A stretch of 58,686 nucleotides of DNA from Phycisphaerae bacterium (lineage in GTDB: Bacteria > Planctomycetota > Phycisphaerae > Phycisphaerales > SM1A02): assembly GCA_002722935.1 (NCBI GenBank), contig PBMX01000033.1:1-58686 (forward strand). Direction: 5' to 3'. Under the pieces are notes generated by a model, which saw only the letters and a program-made list of their open reading frames with translations, made no database searches and had not been told where the DNA came from. Position 1 is the first letter of the stretch; every line of letters starts with the position of its first letter. Positions 33,497 through 42,207 of this stretch are shown piece after piece. A program made the translations under genes and the position numbers.

Positions 33497-34062
33497 CGAG
33501 CTCCTTTCGTTTCCGACCGCTCGTAGACCACGTCGAGTCCGACCGAGGCCTGGATCGTTCCGCTTCCATGCTCGAAGGATTGTCGTGATCCTTCCATCTG
33601 CACGGACCTCACGCGGACGAGGCGATCAAGCTGTTCGACACGACGGATCAGGTCGAATGCATGTTCAAACGTCGTATCCATTTCCACAACGAGGGGAAGT
33701 ACCTCGAATCGATCGTTGCCTGCGGTATCGGGAGTGCCCCGCACCGTGAAGGTCTGGTCGATGACAGTGTCACCATTGACCCCGATCGAGAGATGCTTCA
33801 TGAGATTCGCGACATCGGGATGGGTCGGAACCCCGAGGCAGGCCTGGTCACGCTCGGCACGAAGCCGTGCAAGCCCGGACCGTCGTTGGTCGACCTCCGA
33901 TTCGGCATCGACGAGATGACCTATCTTCGCATCAAGAACGGACGATTCCTCGGCAAGCTGGTGTGCACGCGCGTAATTCGGCCACGTGAAGAAGGCCGTG
34001 ACACAGATCACCAGAAGCAGCACGGCGCAGAATGCGACTTGTTCGAGATTTCGTCGACTCAT
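33493..34062 (-). CDS. pilO: PilO-like inner-membrane alignment protein
   Basis: A 189-residue bitopic protein: helix at about 8-26 (VAFCAVLLLVICVTAFF), then coiled coil (AEESSVLDAKIGHLVDAESE) and a ferredoxin-like domain. This layout is that of PilO and GspM. With PilN-like and PilP-like neighbours it would form the inner-membrane alignment complex joining platform to secretin. It overlaps both neighbours by 4 bp. Sequence similarity alone is weak; the order of genes carries the call. Confidence 0.75.
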   Translation of the reverse strand: MSRRNLEQVAFCAVLLLVICVTAFFTWPNYARAHQLAEESSVLDAKIGHLVDAESEVDQRRSGLARLRAERDQACLGVPTHPDVANLMKHLSIGVNGDTVIDQTFTVRGTPDTAGNDRFEVLPLVVEMDTTFEHAFDLIRRVEQLDRLVRVRSVQMEGSRQSFEHGSGTIQASVGLDVVYERSETKGAR

Positions 34063-34700
34063 GGCTGCACCTCCATCGCCACGCCGTCCAGGCCGGTCAC
34101 CTCGAAACGACCTGCAAGATCGATCGTGAATGACAGACTGAACTCGCGAGCCGGAAGATCACGGATGACCTCCGAACGGCTGTATTCAAGCTGTACCGAC
34201 TCGAAGGGTTCGCGTACCCCGAGTCCATGGACCAGAGCGGCCACATCCGAATCGCTTGCGGCAATCCCGGCCATGGTGCCGGCCAGACGACGTTCGACCG
34301 AACCGGCGCCCCCGCCCTGCGATGAATCCGAATCGTATCGCAGGTCGAAGTCCGTCAACGTTACGCTCGGCGGCAGCGTATCCACGAGTGTCGCGATGAT
34401 GCGGGTCGCATCAAGCGGCAGCGCTACGGACCGATAGTCCACCATGAACTTCTCCAGGGCCTGCTGCTCACTTTCGAGCGTGCGCGCGGTCCGATCGAGT
34501 TCCAGCGCCATTTCAGCCTTCGCCGACGTGGAAGCATGCTCCTGCTCGGTACCGTCGAGCACCATCCTTGAATGCGTCGCCGTCAGGATCATGCACATCG
34601 TCAGCGCAAGGCCTGTCACGATGAGTCGGCTCGTGCGCATGCCGGCACGCGTCCGCTCGAGCATGGAATCCGTGATGAGATTTATGGGATGCTGCTTCAT
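34059..34700 (-). CDS. pilN: PilN-like inner-membrane alignment protein
   Basis: A 213-residue bitopic protein. MKQHPINLITDSMLERTRA is the PilN-type cytoplasmic start (normally INLLP), which binds PilM. One helix follows (VTGLALTMCMILTAT), then coiled coil and a periplasmic ferredoxin-like domain from about residue 95. The ATG at 34700 overlaps the PilM stop by 4 bp, which decides the start over the longer open frame. Confidence 0.78.
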   Translation of the reverse strand: MKQHPINLITDSMLERTRAGMRTSRLIVTGLALTMCMILTATHSRMVLDGTEQEHASTSAKAEMALELDRTARTLESEQQALEKFMVDYRSVALPLDATRIIATLVDTLPPSVTLTDFDLRYDSDSSQGGGAGSVERRLAGTMAGIAASDSDVAALVHGLGVREPFESVQLEYSRSEVIRDLPAREFSLSFTIDLAGRFEVTGLDGVAMEVQP

Positions 34701-35824
34701 GCCGCCGTCCTCCCCCGACAGGTGCCGGCCCTGGCTGGAGATGCGCCGTGCTCGAGACTCCTGAGGCTCAAGCCCGCCGCGACCGTCCACGCCCCGGGTG
34801 ATCCGGTCATGAGACACTTCCGCAGCGCCAGCCCCTCCTGGAGATCGGCAATCGTCATTGACGCGTCATCTTCATGAACAGGCACATTGCATGTCGTTTC
34901 CAGGGCCTCGATGATTCCAGGCTCATGTCCATGAGCACCGGTCGAGATCAGGCGGGTCGGACTCAGGCCCCGGAATGTCACCGATGCATAGCGGAGACAG
35001 AGAAGTACCTGTCGAGCCAGATCCGCCGCCAATGGACGAATCGCTTCCCGAAGGGCTCGATCCGTCGTCGGGTTGATCTCCGCGGCACCTGGATGAAGTC
35101 GCTGGAGCCTCAGTTCGCCTGCAGACCCCGTGTCGAGACAGAGCCGCTCGGCGACATTGGCATCCATGTCCTGGCCACCAATCTCGATCCGCTTGCAGAA
35201 GGCGATCGAATCGCCCTGAAGCACCAGGATCGTCGTGGCGGTATCACCGACATCGAGCACCGCTCGGCACGTATCCCGGTCGGCATGACGCCGATGATGC
35301 CGACTCAACAGGCGTGCAACGGCCGAGAATCCGGCGTCGACGGCCACCGGCCGAAGGCCCGCCTCGACGAGAGCCTCGAGTTTCGTATTCAGTGTTTCCG
35401 TGCGAGCGGCGATCATGAGCACCTCGGCCCGTGACTGCCCGTTCGTGTCGACCGCACCGGTCCTGATCCAGTCGGACTGGATCGATTCACGTGCCACGCC
35501 CATTCGCTGAGATGCCTCCCACGCGACGGCTTCGGCAAGTTCCTCGTCGGGCATGATCGGCAACTGGGTCGACTGGAGGAAGACGTCCCTGCTTGGAAGA
35601 CTCACGACGCATCGGCGACCCGTGAAACCGCCGCCCACGACGGCTTCACGCAGAACGGATGCCAGCCGTGCATTGTCATGGTCCTCCATCGATGGCGCGC
35701 GATGGGCCGCCCCGGTCACGCCAAGTTGGCCGTTGGCGACGCGGACCTGGAGCATCCGGACATCGTGGTCACCGAAGGCGACACCGACTGTTCCTGTTCG
35801 AGCTTGAAATCCTGGAAACTTCAT
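34697..35824 (-). CDS. pilM: PilM-like actin-fold ATPase
   Basis: A 375-residue cytoplasmic protein of the PilM/FtsA actin-like fold that binds the PilN N-terminus. VGVAFGDHDVRMLQV is the first phosphate segment, CVVSLPSRDVFLQSTQLP and VAWEASQRMG are PilM-type motifs, and AVLDVGDTATTILVLQGDSI is the second phosphate loop. The second of two close ATG codons (35824) is preferred since AGGGGA lies 8 nt before it. The C-terminal 30 residues are unlike other PilM proteins. Confidence 0.85.
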   Translation of the reverse strand: MKFPGFQARTGTVGVAFGDHDVRMLQVRVANGQLGVTGAAHRAPSMEDHDNARLASVLREAVVGGGFTGRRCVVSLPSRDVFLQSTQLPIMPDEELAEAVAWEASQRMGVARESIQSDWIRTGAVDTNGQSRAEVLMIAARTETLNTKLEALVEAGLRPVAVDAGFSAVARLLSRHHRRHADRDTCRAVLDVGDTATTILVLQGDSIAFCKRIEIGGQDMDANVAERLCLDTGSAGELRLQRLHPGAAEINPTTDRALREAIRPLAADLARQVLLCLRYASVTFRGLSPTRLISTGAHGHEPGIIEALETTCNVPVHEDDASMTIADLQEGLALRKCLMTGSPGAWTVAAGLSLRSLEHGASPARAGTCRGRTAA

Positions 35825-35843
35825 TCCCATGTCCCCTGCTGGT

Positions 35844-36419
35844 TCATCCCGTTATTCGACGCACCGACAACCTGCCGGTCATCGGCGTGACGAGCACTTC
35901 CCACTGTTCATCCTGGCTCTCGATGACGATCCTTCCTGAACCGGCCGCGATCCCGGGCGCCACAACCGTGCTGCCCATCGCATCGAAGGTGATCCAGTTC
36001 CCTGAGCCATCCGTCTGGACCGCTCCGACCTGCACCGTGTCGTACCGGTCGTCGGCCATGTAGTCGACGAGATACCTGCCATGTGTTCCGAAGGTCCCGG
36101 CGGGGTCTTCCACGTAGGTTGCCGTCGATTCATCGAAGGTTGCATCGAAGTCGGCTTCATCTACGACGAGCAGGCAGTACCCGCGTCCATCATCGAGAAA
36201 CTGTACTCGTCGGTATTCCTGGTTCGAAATGGCCTCGGATTGCGCGAAGTGGATGTCGGCCATGAGACGACGGACTGCCGACTGGGTCTCCATGGTCGTG
36301 AGTCCGACCAGGTTCGGAATGAGCAGCACGGCGGATAGACCGAGCACGCCTACTGCGAGCACCAGTTCAACCAGGGTGTAGGCGAAGCGCCTGCCGTGAT
36401 CTCGACGATTCCGACTCAC
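35844..36419 (-). CDS. Pseudopilin (GspH-like) with Ala at the cleavage site
   Basis: A 191-residue prepilin-like protein. RRFAYTLVELVLAVGVLGL is a class III signal: short basic leader, then YTLVE with the conserved Glu at +5 and a hydrophobic helix. The residue before the cleavage point is Ala, not the usual Gly. The rest is a beta-rich domain resembling GspH/FimT. It overlaps the next gene upstream by 4 bp and lies 19 bp before pilM, so it is probably a minor, priming pseudopilin. The peptidase that would process it is not in the window. Confidence 0.82.
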   Translation of the reverse strand: MSRNRRDHGRRFAYTLVELVLAVGVLGLSAVLLIPNLVGLTTMETQSAVRRLMADIHFAQSEAISNQEYRRVQFLDDGRGYCLLVVDEADFDATFDESTATYVEDPAGTFGTHGRYLVDYMADDRYDTVQVGAVQTDGSGNWITFDAMGSTVVAPGIAAGSGRIVIESQDEQWEVLVTPMTGRLSVRRITG

Positions 36420-36766
36420 CTGGATCCCTCCCGAGGCCTGGACGTGCCCGTGTCCTCCGCGGAATCCGCCTGCACCCTGACCTGGATGGTCCCGGTGTCG
36501 AGGCTTGCCGCGATCGCATCGACTCCTGCACGAAGACGTGCAAGGGATGCGATGAGCTCATCACGCTGCTGAATCGATCGTTCGCCGATGCTTGAGACGC
36601 CGTCGGCATCCTCGGCCGGCGTGCGGGCCGTACCTGCAGGCTTGCTTCGAACCTGGGCGGATGCACTGCTCGTCATCGGCTCGTTGGATACCTGCCCCCA
36701 TGCAATGATGCCAAGGAGAATGGCGATTGCCGCCAGCAGGCTGTCATGTCGTGTTTCTTGTTTCAC
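36416..36766 (-). CDS. Small membrane protein between the pseudopilin genes, unknown
   Basis: A 116-residue bitopic protein. It has one N-terminal helix (SLLAAIAILLGIIAWGQV), a Ser/Ala-rich linker and a short coiled coil (RSIQQRDELIASLARLRAGV). It lacks the Glu-5 and leader of a pilin. The start is GTG 36766, chosen because GGAG lies 9 nt upstream and the helix begins at once; the frame is open to 36943 but that part runs through a terminator. I do not recognise a family. Its stop overlaps the GspH-like start, so it is probably a filament-specific accessory protein. Confidence 0.6.
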   Translation of the reverse strand: MKQETRHDSLLAAIAILLGIIAWGQVSNEPMTSSASAQVRSKPAGTARTPAEDADGVSSIGERSIQQRDELIASLARLRAGVDAIAASLDTGTIQVRVQADSAEDTGTSRPREGSR

Positions 36767-36887
36767 ATTCGTGCTCCAAGGTGTGCCCCGCTGTCCATCG
36801 ACCCGATCAGGTGGCCTCCTCAGTTCGATCCGGCAGACGACAAGGAATCCCCGGATTCGACGTCCTATAAGAAGCGTGTTCAAGAGT

Positions 36888-36923
36888 TGAAAAAGAGAGA
36901 CGCCGGCCCTTCCGACCGGCGTC
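36888..36923 (-). terminator. Hairpin with T tract after the major pilin gene
   Basis: On the minus strand GACGCCGG pairs with CCGGCGTC (36916-36923 and 36899-36906) around a 9-nt loop and is followed by TCTCTTTTT. It lies 67 bp after the pilin stop. It would let the pilin be made in excess over the genes behind it. Confidence 0.75.
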
Positions 36924-36990
36924 CCCACGTGCGCCCTGATCATGGTCGTCCTCCCTGCTCCAGAGAGCCCGAACGACCACGAGCTACGCT

Positions 36991-37443
36991 TTACTGGTAT
37001 TCGTCGTAGACGGCCCCTGAAGCGTCCACGGCGAAGAGTTGATACGGCCTGGTGTTGTCCGTCGTATAGGTCCCGGCCGCATTCCAGTATGCCTGGGACC
37101 AGACCCAGCCGACCGCGGTCGAAGCCGTACCTGCGACGCCGTTGTTCGAGGTCATCGGGTTGTTCGGAGGCCCGGGAAGATAGCCAGCTGTGATCATCGT
37201 GCTCCAGTCGCCTGCAGCTGCGAGCGATGCAGGATCAACACCCGCATTCTGGGCCCTGTAGAGCTCGATCTGGCTTCGAAGGGTCTGCAACTGGCTCTTG
37301 ACCCCGGATTGATTCGCATCATCGGCCGCATTCGTGAACTGCGGGATGACGATGGCGGCCAGGATGCCGAGAATCACCACTACGATCAGAATTTCGATCA
37401 GGGTGAAGGCGGTTCGTGCCGCGGTGTGTGTTCGTGTTCTCAT
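36991..37443 (-). CDS. gspG: Major pseudopilin (GspG/type IV pilin family)
   Basis: A 150-residue prepilin. After a basic leader, RTAFTLIEILIVVVILGILA is the N-methylation motif and helix, with Glu at +5; the residue before cleavage is Ala. The tail AAIVIPQFTNAADDAN and the short C-terminal beta region match GspG-type pseudopilins. ATG 37443 is chosen because GGAG lies about 10 nt upstream; two earlier in-frame ATGs at 37458 and 37470 lack such a site. As first gene of the run, followed by a terminator, it is likely the most abundant product. Confidence 0.92.
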   Translation of the reverse strand: MRTRTHTAARTAFTLIEILIVVVILGILAAIVIPQFTNAADDANQSGVKSQLQTLRSQIELYRAQNAGVDPASLAAAGDWSTMITAGYLPGPPNNPMTSNNGVAGTASTAVGWVWSQAYWNAAGTYTTDNTRPYQLFAVDASGAVYDEYQ

Positions 37444-37641
37444 TTTCAAGGGCTCCATACATGACTGCATACGGACTGGGCCTGCCCGGCGGGCAACACG
37501 GTTATCCATCCGTTCGAGAGTCGTCATCGACCCGACGCAGGGGACACACGAGGGTGGATCGTCTCTTCCTGCCGAAAGTGCCCTCGATACCGATGTCCTG
37601 GGTGGAACAACCAGCACAAACCGACCTCGACGAGGCACGAG

Positions 37642-37647
37642 TAGAAT
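37642..37647 (+). promoter_or_regulatory. Candidate -10 box for the DUF1015-serA-serC unit
   Basis: TAGAAT, 27 nt before the GTG at 37675. Here an AGGAGA ribosome binding site follows, so this mRNA has a normal short leader. The 231 bp from 37444 to 37674 hold only divergent control signals. Confidence 0.45.
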
Positions 37648-37674
37648 GTCGCAGGCCTACAGGAGACGTCGACC

Positions 37675-38919
37675 GTGCGAATTCGCCCCTTCAACATGAT
37701 CCGGCCCCATTCGGCCCGTGCTGCGAGCGTGTCGTGTCCCCCCTATGACGTGGTGGACACCCGCGAGGCCCGGGACCTGGCCGAGGGAATACCCGAGAGC
37801 TTTCTCAACGTGATTCGACCCGAGATCGCTCTTCCCGAGGGAACCGCCTACAACGATGAAGCCGTCTATGAAGAAGCATCGAGGCAGTTTGAACGATTGC
37901 TTTCCGAGGGCGTTCTTCAGCGTGACGCATCGCCTTCGCTGGCCGTGTATCGCCTGTCCTGGAAAGGACGGACCCAGCATGGACTCGTCTGCTGCTGCCA
38001 CGTGGATGACTATGCCAATGACGTGATTCGAAGGCACGAGACCACGCGACCGGACAAGGAGAATGACCGGACACGCCACCTCCTGTCGCTGGACGCCCAG
38101 GCCGGCCCGGTCCTGATGGCGCACCATGATCAGGCGAAGATCGATGAACTCGTCCAGGGTGCGATCGCGGGCAGGCCCTCCTGCCATTTCAAGAGTTCCG
38201 ACGACGTCACGCACACCATTTGGATCATCGAGGACACGGCACCATTCGTCGAAGCCTTCGACGCGATTCCATGCGTCTACGTTGCGGACGGGCATCATCG
38301 CACGGCCAGCGCACTGCGAGCGGCGGAGACCATGCGGGAGAAGCACCCGGAGGCCGGACCCGATGCGGAGTTCAACTGGTTCCTCTCCGTTCTCTTCCCC
38401 GCTAGCCAGTTGCAGGTACTTCCGTACAACCGGCTCCTCACGGACCTCGGCGACCTTGACGAGGCTGGATTCCTTGCAGCCCTTTCCGAAGTCGGGACCA
38501 TCGAGCCCACCACGGAGCAGGCCCCCGATGCCGAGGGCGTGATCTGCATCGCGCTGCCCGGTGGCTGGTACAGGTTCACCTTTCATGATTCCCCTGACGA
38601 AGCGAACCCGGTCACGTCGCTCGACGTGGCGATGCTGCAGGACCGGGTTCTGGACCCGATACTCGGCATCACGGATCCCAGGACTGATCCAAGGCTCCAG
38701 TTCGTCGGTGGCATCCATGGGACCGACTGCCTCAAGTCGAGGGTCGACGATGGCGAAGCGGCCGCGGCGTTCTCGTTGTTCCCCACCAGGATCGAGGCGA
38801 TGATGGATGTCTCGGATGCATCCATGTGCATGCCTCCCAAGTCGACCTGGTTCGAACCGAAGCTCAGAAGCGGACTGTTCGTTCACGCCCTAGATACACG
38901 CGTACCGGCGGATACCTGA
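37675..38919 (+). CDS. DUF1015 family protein with ParB/sulfiredoxin-like motif
   Basis: A 414-residue cytoplasmic protein of the DUF1015 family. CPPYDVVD near the N-terminus and VYVADGHHRTASALRAAE at about residue 205 are its landmarks; the DGHHR motif resembles that of ParB/sulfiredoxin-fold nucleotide-binding proteins such as the free serine kinase SerK. DUF1015 genes often lie near serA and serC, as here (23 bp before serA). A role in serine or phosphoserine metabolism is therefore inferred; the biochemical function is not established. The start is GTG with AGGAGA about 10 nt before it. Confidence 0.85.
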   Translation: MRIRPFNMIRPHSARAASVSCPPYDVVDTREARDLAEGIPESFLNVIRPEIALPEGTAYNDEAVYEEASRQFERLLSEGVLQRDASPSLAVYRLSWKGRTQHGLVCCCHVDDYANDVIRRHETTRPDKENDRTRHLLSLDAQAGPVLMAHHDQAKIDELVQGAIAGRPSCHFKSSDDVTHTIWIIEDTAPFVEAFDAIPCVYVADGHHRTASALRAAETMREKHPEAGPDAEFNWFLSVLFPASQLQVLPYNRLLTDLGDLDEAGFLAALSEVGTIEPTTEQAPDAEGVICIALPGGWYRFTFHDSPDEANPVTSLDVAMLQDRVLDPILGITDPRTDPRLQFVGGIHGTDCLKSRVDDGEAAAAFSLFPTRIEAMMDVSDASMCMPPKSTWFEPKLRSGLFVHALDTRVPADT

Positions 38920-38942
38920 TTTCCAGAGGAAGATGCACTGCA

Positions 38943-40211
38943 ATGACGACTTCTCCCGACACATCCCAATCGGCAACCGGCACCATCAGCGGTGAGCAGC
39001 CTCGTGTTCTCGTCGCGGACTCCTTCCAGGCCGAGGGACTCGAGGCCCTTGAACAACTTGGATGCGAAGTCACCTTCGAACCCGGCTGCACGAAGGAGGA
39101 ACTCCCCACGAGACTCGCTGAACTGGAACCCGACATCCTCGTGGTCCGATCGAGTCGAGTCGATTCGGTCTCCCTGCATGCGACTCCCCGCCTCTCCCTG
39201 GTGCTCCGAGCTGGCGCCGGGTACGACACCATCGACATCGAGACTGCATCGGCCCAGGGAATCTCGGTGGCCAACTGCCCGGGCATGAACGCGATCGCAG
39301 TGGCCGAACTGGCATTCGGCCTCGTCCTGTCCTGTGATCGACGAATCGCGGACCAGACCATCGACCTCCGGAACGGCCGATGGGACAAGAAGGGATATGC
39401 CGATGCGGCCGGGCTTCATGGAAGAACGATCGGCGTCCTCGGGCTCGGACGGATCGGGCTTGCCGTCATCGAGCGGGCGCGAGCCTTCGGAATGAAGGTC
39501 GCCGCCTGGTCTCGAAGCCTGACCGACGAGACCGCCGAGGAACTGGGCATCCAGCGATGCGGAGATCCCCTGGAACTGGCACGTTGCTCGGATGTCGTCA
39601 GCGTACACCTTGCAGCAGGCCACGGCACGGAGCAGTTCATCGATGCCACCTTCCTCGATGCGATGAAGGACGGCGCGATCTTCGTGAACACCAGCCGGGG
39701 CAGCCTCGTCGACGAAGTCGCTCTGGCCACGGCCATCGAGTCCAAGGGATTGCGGGTCGGGCTTGATGTCTATGCCGATGAACCCGGCTCCGGTGAACAG
39801 CAGTTCAACTCGACGATCTCCCCCTCTCCACCGACATGTGGAACACACCACATCGGCGCCTCGACGCAGCAGGCCCAGGAGGCCATTGCGGCGGAAGCCG
39901 TGCGAGTCGTGAAGCACTACCTCGCAACCGGTGATGTACTCCACTGCGTAAACAGGGCCTCGAAGACCGCCGCCGCCCTGCAACTTGCCATTCGGCACCT
40001 GAACCAGCCAGGCGTTCTCTCCCACGTCTTCGATCTCATCGGGGAATCCGGGATCAATGTCGAGGAGATGGAGAACGTCATCTTCGAGGGAGGAAAGGCC
40101 GCCTGTGCCCGCATCCAGCTCGATCGAGAACTGGGGCCCGCAGAACTTGAAGCCGTCCGCTCCCACCCGCTGGTGCTGAGCGTGCACCAGACGGAAGTCC
40201 TGTCCACTTGA
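38943..40211 (+). CDS. serA: D-3-phosphoglycerate dehydrogenase
   Basis: A 422-residue NAD-dependent enzyme for the first step of serine synthesis. After about 20 leader residues come the substrate domain (LVVRSSRVDS), the dinucleotide motif GVLGLGRIGLAVIERARAFG, the catalytic region SRGSLVDEVAL with Arg/Glu/His residues (THHIGASTQQAQE holds the His), and a C-terminal ACT domain from about 345, which in relatives binds serine as a feedback signal. ATG 38943 has AGAGGAAG 12 nt upstream. It is 21 bp before serC. Confidence 0.93.
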   Translation: MTTSPDTSQSATGTISGEQPRVLVADSFQAEGLEALEQLGCEVTFEPGCTKEELPTRLAELEPDILVVRSSRVDSVSLHATPRLSLVLRAGAGYDTIDIETASAQGISVANCPGMNAIAVAELAFGLVLSCDRRIADQTIDLRNGRWDKKGYADAAGLHGRTIGVLGLGRIGLAVIERARAFGMKVAAWSRSLTDETAEELGIQRCGDPLELARCSDVVSVHLAAGHGTEQFIDATFLDAMKDGAIFVNTSRGSLVDEVALATAIESKGLRVGLDVYADEPGSGEQQFNSTISPSPPTCGTHHIGASTQQAQEAIAAEAVRVVKHYLATGDVLHCVNRASKTAAALQLAIRHLNQPGVLSHVFDLIGESGINVEEMENVIFEGGKAACARIQLDRELGPAELEAVRSHPLVLSVHQTEVLST

Positions 40212-40232
40212 AGCATTCATCCCGGGAAGACC

Positions 40233-41330
40233 ATGACGACCACTGATTCGAACCACGTACTCAACTTCTCCGCAGGCCCGGCGATTCTTCCTGTGTCCGT
40301 TCTCGAGCAGGCTCGTGAATCGATACTCGAACTGGATGGAACCGGCATCGGGATTCTCGAACACAGCCACCGCGGGCCCGCCTTCACGAAGGTCATCGAC
40401 GATGCGCGCAATGCATGCAGGACCGTTGGGAACATACCCGACGACTTCGAGATCCTCTTTCTCCAGGGGGGCGCCTCCTCGATGTTCGCATTGATCCCGA
40501 TGAATCTTCTCGGGGAGGGACGGGCGGCCGACTACATTCACACCGGAACCTGGACCGGCAAGGCGATCAAGGACGCCGGACTGATCGGCGATGCCCGGAC
40601 GATCTGGGATGGAAGCACGTGCGAGTTCCGGCACCTGCCCGAGGACGCCGAACTCCGGCACTCGGATGATCCGGTCTACACCTACTACTGCTCGAACAAC
40701 ACGATCTATGGAACCATGTGGCCGGCACCGCCGGCGTCGAAAGGGGTACTGGTCAACGATGCCAGCAGCGAGATGTTCAGCCGTCCCATCGACTGGGAGC
40801 GGCACGACCTCGTGTACGCGGGGGCGCAGAAGAATCTCGGGCCGGCAGGCGTGGCCCTCGTGATCATCAGGAAGGACCTGCTTGAACGTTCCAGGCGGGA
40901 TCTTCCATCGATGTTCCGCTTCGACAGGCATGCCGAGCAGGGTTCCTGCCTCAACACACCACCGACGTTCGGCATCCACGTCATGGGACTCGTCTTCAAC
41001 TGGATCCTGGAACAGGGCGGACTGGTGGCGATGCAGGAGCAGAACCTGTCGAAGGCGGCGACGCTCTACGAGTCCATCGACGGCTCCGGTGGGTTCTACA
41101 CCGGCCATGCCAGGCAGGATTGCCGCTCGACCATGAATGTCACGTTCACCTGTCCAACCCCGGACCTGGATTCGCTGTTTCTCGCGGAGGCCGAGGATGC
41201 GGGCATGCGGAATCTCAAGGGCCACAGGAGCATCGGCGGACTTCGTGCCTCGATCTACAACGCCTTCCCTGCCGAAGGGTGCCGACGCCTTGCATCATTC
41301 ATGGACGAGTTCGCCGCCCGGAACGGATGA
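40233..41330 (+). CDS. serC: Phosphoserine aminotransferase
   Basis: A 365-residue PLP enzyme converting 3-phosphohydroxypyruvate to phosphoserine. NFSAGPAILPVSVLEQA is the N-terminal family motif, EHSHRGPAF contributes the phosphate-binding His-Arg, and VYAGAQKNLGPAGVA holds the PLP lysine (200). The C-terminal KGHRSIGGLRASIYNAFP completes the substrate pocket. It is the last gene of the plus-strand serine unit; no phosphoserine phosphatase (serB) is present in the window. Confidence 0.96.
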   Translation: MTTTDSNHVLNFSAGPAILPVSVLEQARESILELDGTGIGILEHSHRGPAFTKVIDDARNACRTVGNIPDDFEILFLQGGASSMFALIPMNLLGEGRAADYIHTGTWTGKAIKDAGLIGDARTIWDGSTCEFRHLPEDAELRHSDDPVYTYYCSNNTIYGTMWPAPPASKGVLVNDASSEMFSRPIDWERHDLVYAGAQKNLGPAGVALVIIRKDLLERSRRDLPSMFRFDRHAEQGSCLNTPPTFGIHVMGLVFNWILEQGGLVAMQEQNLSKAATLYESIDGSGGFYTGHARQDCRSTMNVTFTCPTPDLDSLFLAEAEDAGMRNLKGHRSIGGLRASIYNAFPAEGCRRLASFMDEFAARNG

Positions 41331-41337
41331 ACAGGGT

Positions 41338-42207
41338 TCATGACAGGCGTCGAGCCAACTCCATGACGCCACCGATGTAGGAACCCCCGAAGAGGTTCAG
41401 GTGATTCAGCATGTGGTAGAGCTGGTAGACGGCCACGCGATCATCGGCTTCATCAAACCCCAGGGTTGATCGCCATGCCTCCTGGCACTCCCGGGGGAAT
41501 CCACCGAACAGCCTCATCATGGCCATGTCCGCCCAGGCATCACCGAATGAGCATGCAGGATCAAGAACGGCGATCGACCCCTCGTGCAGAACGAGTGCAT
41601 TGCCGGACCAGAGATCCCCGTGCAGGAGTGACGCAGGCGGGATCCGTGGAACCAGTTGATCCAGTCGCCCCATCACCCCGTCAAGCATCGCGGTCGCATC
41701 GCGATCGAGCAGGCCGGCATCCCTCGCGCGGGTCACCTGCGGCCCGATGCGACATTCGATATTGAACTCGACCCAGTCTTCATGCCACGTATTCAACTGT
41801 GGAGTCCGGCCGATTAAGTTGTCACGATCGAATCCATAGCCTTGCATGCCGGCCGCGGAATGAAACCCGGCCAGGGCTTCCCCGAACTCGTGCCACCGTC
41901 CGGAATCCGGCGGACCGATGGAAAGCGACTCAAGCACGAGGACTGCATGCGTATCGGATTCCTCGAACCCGAGCACTGCAGGGATACGGATGCCGCCCTG
42001 AGCCGTCATCGCCTCGAGATTGTGTTGTTCGGCAAGGAGCATGTCCCGTTCGGAGCGTGCAGCGATCTTCATGACGCAGGCTGCACCGTCTGCGCACTCG
42101 ATTCGAAGTACGTCATGAATGCAACCACCGGAAAGCGTGGACCAGCCAACAGGTGCCTGCCCGAGCACCGTCGTGCACGCGTGCAGGACCAGAGCTTCGT
42201 CGGTCAC
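41338..42207 (-). CDS. Fructosamine-kinase family protein
   Basis: A 289-residue cytoplasmic kinase-like protein of the fructosamine-3-kinase/ketosamine kinase family, which phosphorylates sugar adducts on proteins so that they fall off. SLLHGDLWSGNALV is the catalytic loop and DPACSFGDAWADMAMMRLFG the metal-binding segment with the family's aDlAm-lFGGf pattern. Its start overlaps the tyrosine phosphatase stop by 4 bp, so it is transcribed with the exopolysaccharide genes; whether it serves them or protein repair is unknown. Confidence 0.87.
   Translation of the reverse strand: MTDEALVLHACTTVLGQAPVGWSTLSGGCIHDVLRIECADGAACVMKIAARSERDMLLAEQHNLEAMTAQGGIRIPAVLGFEESDTHAVLVLESLSIGPPDSGRWHEFGEALAGFHSAAGMQGYGFDRDNLIGRTPQLNTWHEDWVEFNIECRIGPQVTRARDAGLLDRDATAMLDGVMGRLDQLVPRIPPASLLHGDLWSGNALVLHEGSIAVLDPACSFGDAWADMAMMRLFGGFPRECQEAWRSTLGFDEADDRVAVYQLYHMLNHLNLFGGSYIGGVMELARRLS

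Noticed and set aside
38883-41225. A 780-codon minus-strand frame across serA and serC
   Set aside because: It is exactly antisense to two well-identified genes and shows no family motif; it is a composition artefact, although its length is striking.
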